A stretch of 64,000 bases of DNA from an uncultured Saprospiraceae bacterium (GCA_938015595.1 CALLPI010000001.1:186001-250000); one strand, 5' to 3'. Shown: positions 27,095 to 36,355, numbered from the stretch's first letter. The notes: generated by a model from the letters alone, not told the origin. Program-made: numbers and translations.

Positions 27095-28507
27095 ATGCGC
27101 ATTCAATACTATTTGTGGGGGCTGTGCACTTTACTGGCTGTTGCATTGCATGCCCAGCTCACCATTGTAGTCACAGCTTTACCAGACAATACGCCTCTGG
27201 GGAGCACCATTTATATAGCCGGTAATTTCAACAACTGGAACCCCAGCAGCCCAGCACACATCCTTGTGCCCAATGCGCAAGGGCACCACAGTATTACGTT
27301 GAATGTTGGCCCTGGACAACTGCAATTCAAGTTTACACGCGGCTCCTGGGCTACCGTAGAGGGCACGGCCACTGGTGGGTTCTTGCCCAACCGCACCTAC
27401 AACTACGCTGGTGGCCAGCAAACGCTCACGCTCACCATTGCTGGCTGGGAAGGCATGAGTGGTAGTAATAGCACTGCTGCACCCAATGTGCAGATCATGA
27501 GTTACAACTTTCCCATGCCGCAGCTCAATCGCACGCGCCGCATATGGGTATATCTGCCGCCGGATTATCAAAGTTCTGGTAAGCGCTATCCTGTGCTATA
27601 TATGCACGACGGGCAAAACCTCTTTGACCAGAGCACGAGTTTTGCTGGCGAGTGGCGCGTGGACGAATCGCTCAATGCCTTGTTTCAGGCTGGCGATCCA
27701 GGCATCATTGTGGTAGGTATTGACAATGGCGGTGCCAACCGCATCAACGAATACTCGCCGTGGGTTAATCCGCAATATGGCGGTGGCCAGGGCGATGAGT
27801 ATCTGGAGTTCATAGTACAAACCCTAAAGCCACACATTGACTCTGTATATCGTACACGGCCCGAGCGGGAGTACACTGGGCTGATGGGATCGAGCATGGG
27901 CGGGTTAATCTCACATTTTGGCGGGGTGGAGTACCAGCAGGTATTTAGCAAGGTGGGGGTATTTTCGCCTTCGTACTGGTTTTCCAGCCAGTGCTTCAGC
28001 CATACCAGCCAGACTGGCAAGCAAGCCGACATGCGCTTTTATTTGCTAGCTGGCCAATTGGAGAGCAACGGCAGCGTGGTAGCGCAGGTCAATGCTATGT
28101 ACGACACCTTACAGCAAGTGGGGTTTGGTGCAGAGGAGTTACGCAAAGTATTCCACAGCGATGGGCAGCACAGCGAATGGTACTGGGCGAGGGAGTTTCC
28201 AGCTGCGTATCAGTGGTTATTTGCGGGTTTTACGGCCACCAGCACTTTGGATGCGAGCCGGTCGAAGTCGTTTAGGTTCAGTATATTTCCCAATCCTGCC
28301 GATAGCGTGCTGCATGTTTCTTCAAGCGGAGAGGCTTCTTGTGCGCATGTGGCTTTGTATCACATAAGCGGCTGGTTGGCTTCGCCTTTGCGTAGAGTGT
28401 GCCACGGCGATATTGTAGATATATCGGGCTTGCCCCAGGGGGCGTACGTGTGTGTATGGCTGGATGGGCAGGAAATAGCGGGCGTGCAACGGGTGATGAT
28501 ACGGTGA
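27095..28507 (+). CDS. Secreted esterase (alpha/beta hydrolase) with N-terminal CBM48/AMPK-like domain and T9SS tail
   Basis: The 470-residue exported enzyme has a signal peptide (MRIQYYLWGLCTLLAVALHA). A carbohydrate-binding-like beta-sandwich follows at about 22-125 (STIYIAGNFNNWNPSSPAH resembles glycogen-binding/CBM48 domains). An esterase D type hydrolase spans about 130-380: KRYPVLYMHDGQNLFD, the nucleophile in GSSMG (Ser267) and a catalytic His359 in SDGQHSEWYW. The end is a type IX sorting domain (FPNPADSVLHV, GLPQGAYVCVWLDGQ, VMIR). A ferulic-acid, acetyl-xylan or siderophore esterase is possible; the sequence does not decide. It converges on mdh with a strong shared terminator. Confidence 0.85.
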   Translation: MRIQYYLWGLCTLLAVALHAQLTIVVTALPDNTPLGSTIYIAGNFNNWNPSSPAHILVPNAQGHHSITLNVGPGQLQFKFTRGSWATVEGTATGGFLPNRTYNYAGGQQTLTLTIAGWEGMSGSNSTAAPNVQIMSYNFPMPQLNRTRRIWVYLPPDYQSSGKRYPVLYMHDGQNLFDQSTSFAGEWRVDESLNALFQAGDPGIIVVGIDNGGANRINEYSPWVNPQYGGGQGDEYLEFIVQTLKPHIDSVYRTRPEREYTGLMGSSMGGLISHFGGVEYQQVFSKVGVFSPSYWFSSQCFSHTSQTGKQADMRFYLLAGQLESNGSVVAQVNAMYDTLQQVGFGAEELRKVFHSDGQHSEWYWAREFPAAYQWLFAGFTATSTLDASRSKSFRFSIFPNPADSVLHVSSSGEASCAHVALYHISGWLASPLRRVCHGDIVDISGLPQGAYVCVWLDGQEIAGVQRVMIR

Positions 28508-28528
28508 ACAGTGAGTGCTAGCATATGA

Positions 28529-28572
28529 TACACAAGTGGAGAGCATGAGGAGCTATGCTCTCCGCTTGTGTA
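28529..28572. terminator. Bidirectional terminator between converging genes (T9SS esterase and mdh)
   Basis: A nearly perfect 18-base inverted repeat: left arm 28529-28546 (TACACAAGTGGAGAGCAT) and right arm 28555-28572, with an 8-base loop and only one non-Watson-Crick pair (T:G). It starts 22 bases after the esterase stop and ends 8 bases before the mdh stop. There is no T-run on either side. Confidence 0.65.
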
Positions 28573-28579
28573 CCGTGTG

Positions 28580-29506
28580 CTACATGCGGTCGTACACTGC
28601 CATAACAGAACGCACGGCATCGGCAGAGTTTCGAAGGAGAGACATTTCAGTTTCATTGAGTTGGAGTTCAATGACTTGAGATATCCCTTGGCGGCCGAGT
28701 TTCACTGGTACCCCGAGGTACACGTCTTTCATTCCATATTGGCCTTCGAGCAGAATGCAGCAAGGGAAGATGCGGTTTTCATCGCGGAGGATGGCTTCAA
28801 CCATTTGTGCTGCTGCAGCGCCGGGGGCATACCATGCTGAAGTATTCATGAGTTTTACCAGCTCTCCGCCGCCCACTTTGGTACGCTCTACGATAGCATG
28901 GAGTTTATCTGCGCTGATGAGCTCGGTCACAGGAATGCCGGCTACGGTAGTGTAGCGGGGTAGGGGTACCATGGTATCGCCGTGGCCACCCAGCAGCATA
29001 GCCTGGATATCTTTGGGTGATACTTGCAACTCATGTGCCAGGAAGGCACGGTAGCGAGCCGTGTCGAGAATACCAGCCATGCCGATGACTTTGGAAGCCG
29101 GTAAGCCAGAGGTTTTGTGGGCGGCGTAGGTCATCACATCCAGGGGGTTGGACACCACGATGAGAATGGCATTGGGGGAGTGCTCCATGACAGACTGGGT
29201 GACGGCATTTACAATGTTGGCATTGGTGGTGATGAGATCGTCGCGGCTCATGCCAGGCTTGCGGGGTACGCCTGCGGTGATTACCACTATGTCAGAGCCA
29301 GTGGTATCCTTGTAATCATCTGTACCAAACAAATAAGTGCTGTAATTATCAATGGGAGCTTGCTGCCAGGTGTCGAGCGCTTTGCCGCGGGCAAAATCGC
29401 CCATGATGTCCAGGACTACAATTTCCTTGACGAGGTCTTTGTGCGCCAATACGTTGGCTACGGTAGCGCCTACGTTGCCGGCGCCAATGACGGTTACTTT
29501 GCTCAT
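28580..29506 (-). CDS. mdh: Malate dehydrogenase
   Basis: This enzyme oxidises malate to oxaloacetate with NAD+ in the TCA cycle. The 308-residue protein is of the LDH-like type. It has the Rossmann motif GAGNVGATVANVL, the Asp for NAD in VLDIMGDFARG, the substrate-binding Arg residues in GVPRKPGMSRDDL, and the catalytic His in LLGGHGDTMVPLPRY. Length and motifs are complete. It is transcribed leftward from an element at 29635-29642, giving a leader of roughly 120 bases that contains a 46-base palindromic repeat. Confidence 0.96.
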   Translation of the reverse strand: MSKVTVIGAGNVGATVANVLAHKDLVKEIVVLDIMGDFARGKALDTWQQAPIDNYSTYLFGTDDYKDTTGSDIVVITAGVPRKPGMSRDDLITTNANIVNAVTQSVMEHSPNAILIVVSNPLDVMTYAAHKTSGLPASKVIGMAGILDTARYRAFLAHELQVSPKDIQAMLLGGHGDTMVPLPRYTTVAGIPVTELISADKLHAIVERTKVGGGELVKLMNTSAWYAPGAAAAQMVEAILRDENRIFPCCILLEGQYGMKDVYLGVPVKLGRQGISQVIELQLNETEMSLLRNSADAVRSVMAVYDRM

Positions 29507-29565
29507 TTCGGGTTGAATATTTTTGGTTTACGAAGGCTTGGCCTGTTTTATTTATACTTCGACTT

Positions 29566-29611
29566 GCCAAGTTGTGTGTACAACGTCTGTAAATCATGCA
29601 CAAAACTTGGC
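29566..29611. repeat. 46-bp palindromic repeat, copy 1 (within the mdh leader)
   Basis: GCCAAGTTGTGTGTA (29566-29580) and its near reverse complement at 29597-29611 form arms around a 16-base middle that includes GTAAATCATG. The second copy, at 40571-40616, has the same length and is identical at 39 of 46 positions. Copy 1 lies in the stretch between the mdh promoter element and the mdh start. It could be a protein-binding site, an RNA hairpin or a REP-like mobile palindrome. Confidence 0.6.
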
Positions 29612-29634
29612 GTTAGTTGGTATAAAAGCCGGCG

Positions 29635-29642
29635 CAAAGGTA
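29635..29642 (-). promoter_or_regulatory. TAnnTTTG promoter of mdh
   Basis: On the minus strand the sequence reads TACCTTTG, an exact consensus match, placing the mdh start of transcription near 29629. It lies 33 bases from a plus-strand promoter element for the next gene. Confidence 0.5.
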
Positions 29643-29674
29643 GTTTTTTTGCGCTTTTGTGCAGGGGCTTTTTC

Positions 29675-29682
29675 TAATTTTG
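29675..29682 (+). promoter_or_regulatory. TAnnTTTG promoter of the GT2 gene
   Basis: TAATTTTG, with TTTG at 29656-29659 upstream, lies 22 bases before the glycosyltransferase ATG. Its position is back to back with the mdh promoter. Confidence 0.45.
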
Positions 29683-29704
29683 CCGCCGGCGAATAATTGG
29701 GCGC

Positions 29705-30421
29705 ATGACTTTTGACGTGACCATCCCTGTGCTGGACGAAGAAGCTACCCTGGAGCGGCAGGTGTGCCTTCTACATGGATTCTTGAGCGAGTACTTTCCA
29801 GTTGTTGGCCAATGGCGTATTGTCATAGCCGACAATGGCTCGCGCGATGCCACGGCGGCTATCGGGCGGCGCTTGTGCAATGAGTTGCCGGGCGTGGCTT
29901 TTGTACAAGTACCCGAGCGTGGCGTGGGGCTGGCGCTAAAGACGTCCTGGGGGCAGTCACAGGCCGACATAGTAGGCTATATGGATCTTGACTTAGCTAC
30001 AGACTTGCCGCATTTTCTGGAGGCTTATGATGCCATTGCCCGGCAGGGCTACGATTTAGTATATGCTACGCGCCTGCATCCACGTGCGCAAGTTATTGGT
30101 CGTACACTTAAGCGGGAGGTGGTTTCGCGTGCGTTCAACCTGTTGCTTAGGATGTATCTCGGTGTGAGGTTTTCTGACGGTATGTGCGGCTTCAAATTTC
30201 TTAAACGTAGTGTTTATCATCAACTTTATGAGCGAGGCGCTCGCAACAACGGCTGGTTTTTCTCTACGGAGCTACTCGTCACTGCTGAATGGCTAGGGTT
30301 GAAGATGTATGAATTGCCCGTCAAATGGACGGACGATGCTGCTTCCAGCAAGGTGCGCATTGTTCCGCTGGCCAAGCGTTACTGGAATGATATACGGGCG
30401 CTCAGGCAGTTGAGATCATGA
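29705..30421 (+). CDS. Glycosyltransferase family 2 (dolichyl-phosphate-mannose-synthase-like)
   Basis: The 238-residue protein has the GT-A fold of family 2: VTIPVLDEEATLERQ at the start, a nucleotide-binding IADNGSRDATAA, and the DLDLATDLPHFL segment carrying the metal-binding Asp pair. No membrane helix is visible, unlike ArnC- or GtrB-type enzymes. The similarity suggests transfer of a sugar to a polyprenyl phosphate carrier. Donor and acceptor are unknown, and a partner gene was not found nearby. It is separated from mdh by divergent promoters. Confidence 0.85.
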   Translation: MTFDVTIPVLDEEATLERQVCLLHGFLSEYFPVVGQWRIVIADNGSRDATAAIGRRLCNELPGVAFVQVPERGVGLALKTSWGQSQADIVGYMDLDLATDLPHFLEAYDAIARQGYDLVYATRLHPRAQVIGRTLKREVVSRAFNLLLRMYLGVRFSDGMCGFKFLKRSVYHQLYERGARNNGWFFSTELLVTAEWLGLKMYELPVKWTDDAASSKVRIVPLAKRYWNDIRALRQLRS

Positions 30422-30630
30422 CGTACCAAAGAAATTAAGGTGGCTTATTCACACATACTAAGCTGCGAGCTACGGGGCGTAACCTGCCAGCAAAGGGATA
30501 TCCACAAAACTAAGTCGCTTTGCCTGATAAAAATACATCTGTAATGCTGAAACCAAGATACCCCCTTTTAAGGTACGTGGCACTCGGGTTTCTTTTTTGA
30601 ACGCTACTTCGCTTTACCATCAAAAACTTC

Positions 30631-30638
30631 TACCTTTG
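30631..30638 (+). promoter_or_regulatory. TAnnTTTG promoter of the NifU-like gene
   Basis: TACCTTTG, exact consensus, is 29 bases before the ATG at 30668. The region upstream (30422-30630) has no gene. Confidence 0.5.
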
Positions 30639-30667
30639 TGCATAGGATTAAATCGTTCGATATCTTT

Positions 30668-30931
30668 ATGACAACACCCGCTGATAAGGCCGCATTGCTC
30701 CAACGAGTGGATCAGGCATTGAACGACGTAAGACCTCATCTGGCCGTGGACGGGGGCAATGTGGAAGTGGTGGATATCACCGATGCACTCACAGTACGCA
30801 TCCGTTGGACGGGCGCATGTGAGCATTGCAGCATGTCTATTATGACCCTTCGGGCGGGTATTGAGCAAACGCTGCTGAGTAAAATCCCTGAGTTGACCGG
30901 CGTAGAGGCTATTAATGGCCAAGCTGCGTGA
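30668..30931 (+). CDS. NifU C-terminal domain protein (Nfu-type Fe-S scaffold)
   Basis: The 87-residue protein is a stand-alone Nfu domain that carries Fe-S clusters to target proteins. It shows VRPHLAVDGGNVEVVDITD and the CxxC motif in WTGACEHCSMSIMTLRAGIE, which holds the cluster. The ATG at 30668 is preferred over the GTG ten codons upstream, which overlaps the promoter. No isc or suf gene lies nearby. Confidence 0.9.
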   Translation: MTTPADKAALLQRVDQALNDVRPHLAVDGGNVEVVDITDALTVRIRWTGACEHCSMSIMTLRAGIEQTLLSKIPELTGVEAINGQAA

Positions 30932-30994
30932 TTTTTCAATTCTTATGCGATTTTTTATAATATTTGCAGCGCCAAAAATAAAAGAATTACCGTG

Positions 30995-32617
30995 ATGAAA
31001 AACCGATTTTTACAAGTTGTTGCTTGTCTGTCATTTATTGTTTTGATTTTACAGGCTAAGGCCCAAAAAGCCGCTGACTTCTACGACGTCGGAGTCATCC
31101 AGCAAATTGAAATCCAATTTAAAGAAGACAACTGGCGCTACATCCTTGACTCGCTGCGCTACAACGGCGACGAAGTGCTCATCGGCAATGTGGTCATCAA
31201 TGGGCAGCGCATCGAAAACGTAGGGGTGCGCTATCGCGCCACGCGCGCGTTTCAGCCCGGCGGCAATCGCAACGGCATGGAGTTGATCCTCAACTATACT
31301 GACCCCAACAATACTTATCAGGGTATTTATCGGGTGGAGTTGTCCAGTGCGCTACGCGACCCCAGCATGGTGCGTGAGGTACTGGCCTACGAAATTGCTC
31401 GTCGCTACATGCCGGCGCCGCGAGCCAACTACGCCAGAGTCAGCGTCAATAGCAAGCCCATAGGTTTATATGTCAATTTAGAGTCTGTGGATGCTGCCTT
31501 CGTGCAGCGCCATTTTGGCGACAGCAATGGCCCGTTGTATCGTTGCGCAGTAAAGCCCGAAATCAGGGCTGCCGAAGGCTGCCGCAGCAATATTTTTGGC
31601 TCTTTGCAAGTGGACAGTTCCGCCGACTGCTATCGCACGCACTACCGCAACATCATTGGCTTCGGATTTGACCCCCTGTTCAGCTTGGCCAAAATACTTC
31701 AGGAGCGCCCTGAGGACATCCACACTGTGCTGGATGTGGACCGTACCCTCTGGATGCTGGCTTTTAATAATGCCCTGGTCAACCTCAACAGCTACACAGG
31801 GCAGTATAGCTCCAACTACTTTCTGTACCGCGACAGGGGGGGGCGCTTCACGCCTGTCATCTGGGAGACCAACCTCTGTTTTGGCAGTTATAAAAACATT
31901 GGCATTGGCTCCGACCTCAAACTTGCGGAAGTGGTTCAACTTGACCCCCTGCTCCATGCCAACAGCCCAGAGCGCCCCCTCATCCAGAAACTGCTCAGCA
32001 ACGACCTGTATAAGAAGATTTACCTCTCTCACCTACTGGCTATTACCAAAGACTATCTAACCAACGATCTCTATCTGACCCGTGCCAAGGAGTTGCAAAA
32101 ACTCATTCGCCCTGAATTAGTCAAGGACCCCTATTGGTTTTACACCATCTCTGAGTTTGACCAGAGCCTTAAAACCACCATTGGCAAAAAGAGTAAAATT
32201 CCTGGCCTAGCCGAAGTTATGGCGCCGCGAGCCGACTTTCTGCGCAAACATTCTGAGCTGACAGTACTGCCACCGCGCATCAGCCAAGTGACCGTCAAGA
32301 AGCGGGAAAAACTCTCTGCCGTTATGCTGAGCACGTTCAAGATTCAGGCCAAAGTGGAGGAATACCCCAAGCGCGTGCGCATCTTCTATCGCTTTAACGA
32401 AAGCGAGCCTTTCCGAGAAGCTACCATGCTCGACGATGGCAAAAGCGACGACGAGGCCGCCAATGATGGCATCTTTGGCATTGACATTGTACCTTTCAGA
32501 GGGGCTCGCACCATAGAGTATTATATTTTTGCCGAGAATGCTCGTATGGTAAGTTACGATCCGCCGCGTTATATGTACGAGTTGCATAAAACCAGCCTGG
32601 ATGAAATTAACCAGTAA
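30995..32617 (+). CDS. Exported CotH-family protein lacking catalytic residues (pseudokinase-like)
   Basis: The 540-residue protein has a signal peptide (FLQVVACLSFIVLILQAKAQ) and the CotH-kinase fold, with REVLAYEIARRYMPAPRANY matching the next gene. Three key sites differ from active members and from that neighbour. The Lys-rich strand after the Gly loop (KLPFNIKINY next door) reads NGMELILNYTD. The catalytic Asp is Asn265 (VNLNSYTG). The metal-binding Asp is Glu291 (IWETNLCFG). Residues about 430-540 form an Ig-like domain with an Asp-rich loop (MLDDGKSDDEAANDGIFG). It has no T9SS tail. A GTG one codon upstream could also serve as start. It overlaps the next gene by 17 bases. Confidence 0.85.
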   Translation: MKNRFLQVVACLSFIVLILQAKAQKAADFYDVGVIQQIEIQFKEDNWRYILDSLRYNGDEVLIGNVVINGQRIENVGVRYRATRAFQPGGNRNGMELILNYTDPNNTYQGIYRVELSSALRDPSMVREVLAYEIARRYMPAPRANYARVSVNSKPIGLYVNLESVDAAFVQRHFGDSNGPLYRCAVKPEIRAAEGCRSNIFGSLQVDSSADCYRTHYRNIIGFGFDPLFSLAKILQERPEDIHTVLDVDRTLWMLAFNNALVNLNSYTGQYSSNYFLYRDRGGRFTPVIWETNLCFGSYKNIGIGSDLKLAEVVQLDPLLHANSPERPLIQKLLSNDLYKKIYLSHLLAITKDYLTNDLYLTRAKELQKLIRPELVKDPYWFYTISEFDQSLKTTIGKKSKIPGLAEVMAPRADFLRKHSELTVLPPRISQVTVKKREKLSAVMLSTFKIQAKVEEYPKRVRIFYRFNESEPFREATMLDDGKSDDEAANDGIFGIDIVPFRGARTIEYYIFAENARMVSYDPPRYMYELHKTSLDEINQ

Positions 32618-34271
32618 CGCACTTTTCCTTTTCGTACATCTGGGACACCGTTCTTTGGTACTTTATCTGCTACTTCACGCCGCGCGCATCCTCGCAGGGG
32701 TGCTTCTGGTAGGTATTTTTGGAGTTGTACCTACTGCTGGGGCACAAGACTTCTACAAGCCCGGCGCCGTGGTAGATATCAAGCTTTACTTTCCAGATAA
32801 AAACTGGGACGCCATCCTGGATTCGCTCAAGCAAATTGGCAACGACGAGCGTCTCACCGGCAATGCGCTCATTGGCAACGTGCAATACATGGGAGTCGGT
32901 GTGCGCTACAAGGGCAACAGTTCCTACTTCAGCGTGCGCAAAAGTGGCTCGCGCAAGTTGCCGTTCAATATCAAAATTAACTATACGGATAAAAATCTAG
33001 CCTTGCCCGGTAATATCACCACCATCAAGCTGGCCAATGGTTTCCGTGATCCCAGCTTCCTGCGGGAGGTTTTGGCCTACGAAATTGCAGGCAAGTACAT
33101 GCCCGCACCGCGGGCCAACTTTGCCAGAGTGTTTGTCAATGACGAATTTATTGGCTTGTATAGCAATACGGAATCAGTGGATAAAAGCTTTTTACAGCGC
33201 CACTTTAGTTATGGTAAAGGTACTTTGGTCAAATGTGACCCTGCTGACTGGAGCATCAAAATGCCCGCTGGTTGCCCGCCTTCCGACCATGCTTCCTTGC
33301 AGTATCTCGGTCAGGATTCAGTTTGTTATCCAGCTATTTATGAACTGGAGCAAGGTGAGTGGAGCCACCTGATCGAATTTACCCAGACACTGGCCAACAG
33401 CCCTGAGCGACTCGAAAGCATGCTTGATATCAATCAGACCCTCTGGATGTTGGCTTTCAGTAATCTCGTCGTCAATCTGGACAGCTACCTCGGCAAGTTT
33501 TGCCATAATTACTACCTCTACCGCGACAGCAGCGGGGTGTATCATCCCATCATCTGGGATTTGAACATGGCCTTTGGCGGGTTTCGCTACAACGGTATTG
33601 ACGATGCTGCCCTATCCGATGAAAAAATGCAGACGCTCAGCCCGTTTTTGCACTACCGCGAAAAAAACCTCAAGCGACCGCTCATTGTGCAACTGCTGAC
33701 CAACGAACTCTGGCGCAAAATCTATGTGGCCCACATGCGCACCATACTGGAAGAGCAGTTTCTCAGTGGGGCTTTTATCAAGCGCGCTCAGGAGTTGCAA
33801 CGCTTGCTCGACCCCATCGTACAAAAAGACGTCAACAAACTCTACGACTACGAGGCCTTCCGCCTAAACATAGATACTACGGCCAAAGCCGACAAGTCAA
33901 ACATCATTGGTTTGGCACAACTCATGAACCGCCGCGCCGCCTTTCTGGCTGAGCACCCGCTTTTTCAGAAAGAACCGCCCAAAATACTGGAAGTGAAGCA
34001 CTCACTGCAAAAAGATGGCCTGCTCATTACTGCCCGTACGGACACTGCTCGCAAGGTGTGGCTGTTCTACCGGCAGGGCAACCAGGGGCTTTTTCAGCGG
34101 GTAGAAATGCGCGATGACGGTGCCTCTGGCGATGGCGCCCCCGCTGACAATGTTTGGGGGTACCTGCTGTTGGCCAGTAAGGGGCTGCAGTACTACCTCG
34201 TAGCAGAAGATGAGCGCAACGCTGCGTTGTCGCCTCGGCGTGCAGCTATGGAGTGCCACATAGTCAAGTAG
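32601..34271 (+). CDS. Exported CotH-family protein kinase, catalytic motifs intact
   Basis: The 556-residue protein has an exported start with an extended N-region (hydrophobic stretch near residues 27-46, cut after TAGAQ). CotH kinases phosphorylate proteins outside the cytoplasm, as spore CotH does with coat proteins. The Gly-containing loop (GVGVRYKGNSSY) and Lys-containing strand (SGSRKLPFNIKINY) are present. So are the catalytic Asp (VNLDSYLG, Asp294) and metal-binding Asp (IWDLNMAFGG, Asp320), 26 residues apart as in the upstream paralogue. A C-terminal Ig-like domain follows. The ATG lies inside the 3' end of the first gene, which suggests translational coupling. Target proteins are unknown. 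Confidence 0.85.
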   Translation: MKLTSNALFLFVHLGHRSLVLYLLLHAARILAGVLLVGIFGVVPTAGAQDFYKPGAVVDIKLYFPDKNWDAILDSLKQIGNDERLTGNALIGNVQYMGVGVRYKGNSSYFSVRKSGSRKLPFNIKINYTDKNLALPGNITTIKLANGFRDPSFLREVLAYEIAGKYMPAPRANFARVFVNDEFIGLYSNTESVDKSFLQRHFSYGKGTLVKCDPADWSIKMPAGCPPSDHASLQYLGQDSVCYPAIYELEQGEWSHLIEFTQTLANSPERLESMLDINQTLWMLAFSNLVVNLDSYLGKFCHNYYLYRDSSGVYHPIIWDLNMAFGGFRYNGIDDAALSDEKMQTLSPFLHYREKNLKRPLIVQLLTNELWRKIYVAHMRTILEEQFLSGAFIKRAQELQRLLDPIVQKDVNKLYDYEAFRLNIDTTAKADKSNIIGLAQLMNRRAAFLAEHPLFQKEPPKILEVKHSLQKDGLLITARTDTARKVWLFYRQGNQGLFQRVEMRDDGASGDGAPADNVWGYLLLASKGLQYYLVAEDERNAALSPRRAAMECHIVK

Positions 34272-34693
34272 GCCAGTAGTAGAATAGGATGCTGCCCCCA
34301 GTATGATAGCTCAAATGTTTTCTATTGGTTTGGTAGAGCCGACATGGGTATCTCTGCTCCGGTAACGCGGGCGCAAAACCGCTATTGTGAAGCCCCCTCC
34401 TTGTAAGACTAAAACTATACCGGAGGAGGAGCAGTGCTCCAAGCCAGTAAAACCAGGGTAAAAAGGTGCCATTACGCACTGGATTTCTACACAGCAAGGC
34501 GAAGCATTAATTGGCGCTGCTTGCCCAGTGAGCCATATCAGCGGTGCGCACATATCAGGATCTGTGCATAAGTAGCTCGCGCTAGCCTATCAGCTAGCCC
34601 AGTTGCCTCTTTGCCAAGTGCAAAAAATGCCCGCTTTTATACACATTTGTACGGTATTGCGTTTCTTGTGAGTTGCAAAACACATAGAGAATT
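34272..34693 (+). other. Intergenic stretch of 420 bases without recognisable gene
   Basis: No family resemblance was found on either strand. A leftward open frame around 34264-34497 contains a hydrophobic run (WLGALLLLRYSF) but no recognisable domain and may be chance or a decayed gene. A small inverted repeat around 34431-34440 (GGAGCAGTGCTCC) is too weak to call. No good promoter element precedes the next gene. Confidence 0.35.
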
Positions 34694-36355
34694 ATGTTCA
34701 AGCGCCTGATTTTGTTTTTGCTGCTTGGAGCAGCCCTACATGCCTGCGCCCAGGACGATTTTTATCGCAGCTATCGCTTTACCCGCGCTGATACGCTTCG
34801 CGGCATGTTGCGCCCTGAGCGCACCTGCTACGACGTGACGTTTTACGATATCAATGTGCGGGTAGATATCAAAAATAAGACCATCGAAGGCTATGTAGAT
34901 ATTGCTTATCGGGCAATGGACGACTTCCAGACCCTGCAAATAGACCTATACGACAACATGCAGCTCTCCAAAATCGAGTTTGAAGGGAAGGCACTGAGTT
35001 TCCACCGCGAGCATCATGCAGTATTTGTACAGTTTCCACCTCAGGCCAAAGGCAGTTTGGGTACATTCAGGGTGTATTACCACGGTGTACCTCGAGAGGC
35101 TCGAAATCCGCCATGGGATGGCGGTTTTGTATGGAGTAAAGACCGCCTGAGCAACCCTTGGATCGGCGTAGCCTGCGAGGGGGACGGCGCGAGCCTATGG
35201 TGGCCTAATAAAGACCACCTCAGCGACAAACCCGATAGTGTGAGCATCCGCGTAGCTGTACTTTCTCACCTTATGTGCGTGGCCAATGGGAATCTACGTC
35301 AAACCGTCAAAGACGGCGACTACACCCGCTATGACTGGTTTGTATCTTATCCCATCAACAACTACAACGTGACCCTCAACATTGGCAAGTACGTCCACTT
35401 TTCTGACACCTATACTACCCAGGATGGCGAAAAACTCGCGCTCGACTACTACGTGCTTGCTTACAATGAAAAGAAGGCCCGCGAGCACTTCAAGCAGGTA
35501 CAGGGTGTGTTGGCTTGTTATGAGAAATACTTCGACAAGTACCCCTTCATGCGCGATGGCTTTGCCTTGGTGGAGACGCCCTATCTCGGTATGGAGCATC
35601 AGAGCGCCATTGCCTATGGCAACAAGTACATGCGCGGGTACCTGGGCGGTATGATCCCCCGAAATATGGACTGGGACTACATCATTGTGCACGAAACCGG
35701 CCATGAATACTTTGGCAATAGCATCAGTTGTGGCGACATTGCCGAGATGTGGATACATGAGTCCTTCACCACCTACATGGAAGCCCTCTACATTGAGTGC
35801 ATGTACAACTACGAGGAAGCGGAGAAATATCTCGTAAGCCAGCGCGCCTACATCCAGAACCGCGAGCCCATCATTGGCCCGCTGAATGTCAACTTTGACA
35901 AATGGGGTGGCAGCGATCACTATTACAAAGGCGCCTGGATGCTGCACACCCTGCGCCACACCCTGCGTAACGACGCCAAGTGGTTTGAGTTGCTTAAGGG
36001 CTTCTATCGCAAGCATGCGCACTCTATCATTACGTCCAAACACTTTTTCGACTATGTGAACACTTTCACTGGGCGCAACTACGATGCTTTTTTCCGGCAG
36101 TATCTGTACTATCCTACGCTACCTACCTTTACCTGCGAGGTAGAGGCTAAAGGCAGCGGCACGCGTATCCGGTACAAGTGGGAGGCTGACGCCCCCGGCT
36201 TTCAGATGCCCATTGCCATAGGTAAAAAGGGCGCTTATGAATGGATCACGCCCCACGCAGAGTGGCAAACACTGACGCTCAAGCATGTGACGCCGGAGGA
36301 GTTTCGCGTAGCCACTGAATGGTTTTTAATAGAGGTAAACCGAGTGGACAAATAA
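34694..36355 (+). CDS. M1 family zinc metallopeptidase (aminopeptidase N type)
   Basis: The 553-residue exported enzyme (signal LILFLLLGAALHACAQ) is an M1 aminopeptidase. The zinc site is complete: HETGH at 333-337 and the third ligand Glu356 in MWIHESFTTYMEALY, spaced 18 residues as in the family. Upstream, YLGMEHQSAIAYG is the exopeptidase motif (GxMEN-like, here GMEHQ). The Cys in LHACAQ could also be a lipid site. The final 80 residues are a beta domain, and the large C-terminal helical domain of ePepN is absent, as is usual for Bacteroidota M1 proteins of this length. Confidence 0.9.
   Translation: MFKRLILFLLLGAALHACAQDDFYRSYRFTRADTLRGMLRPERTCYDVTFYDINVRVDIKNKTIEGYVDIAYRAMDDFQTLQIDLYDNMQLSKIEFEGKALSFHREHHAVFVQFPPQAKGSLGTFRVYYHGVPREARNPPWDGGFVWSKDRLSNPWIGVACEGDGASLWWPNKDHLSDKPDSVSIRVAVLSHLMCVANGNLRQTVKDGDYTRYDWFVSYPINNYNVTLNIGKYVHFSDTYTTQDGEKLALDYYVLAYNEKKAREHFKQVQGVLACYEKYFDKYPFMRDGFALVETPYLGMEHQSAIAYGNKYMRGYLGGMIPRNMDWDYIIVHETGHEYFGNSISCGDIAEMWIHESFTTYMEALYIECMYNYEEAEKYLVSQRAYIQNREPIIGPLNVNFDKWGGSDHYYKGAWMLHTLRHTLRNDAKWFELLKGFYRKHAHSIITSKHFFDYVNTFTGRNYDAFFRQYLYYPTLPTFTCEVEAKGSGTRIRYKWEADAPGFQMPIAIGKKGAYEWITPHAEWQTLTLKHVTPEEFRVATEWFLIEVNRVDK

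Noticed and set aside
34264-34497. Leftward frame with a hydrophobic run in the gap before the M1 gene
   Set aside because: No homology is recognisable and there is no promoter; it may be decayed, but evidence is too thin to call a pseudogene.
35294-36043. Open frame of 249 codons on the minus strand opposite the M1 peptidase
   Set aside because: It covers the zinc site of the M1 enzyme on the opposite strand and resembles no known protein.
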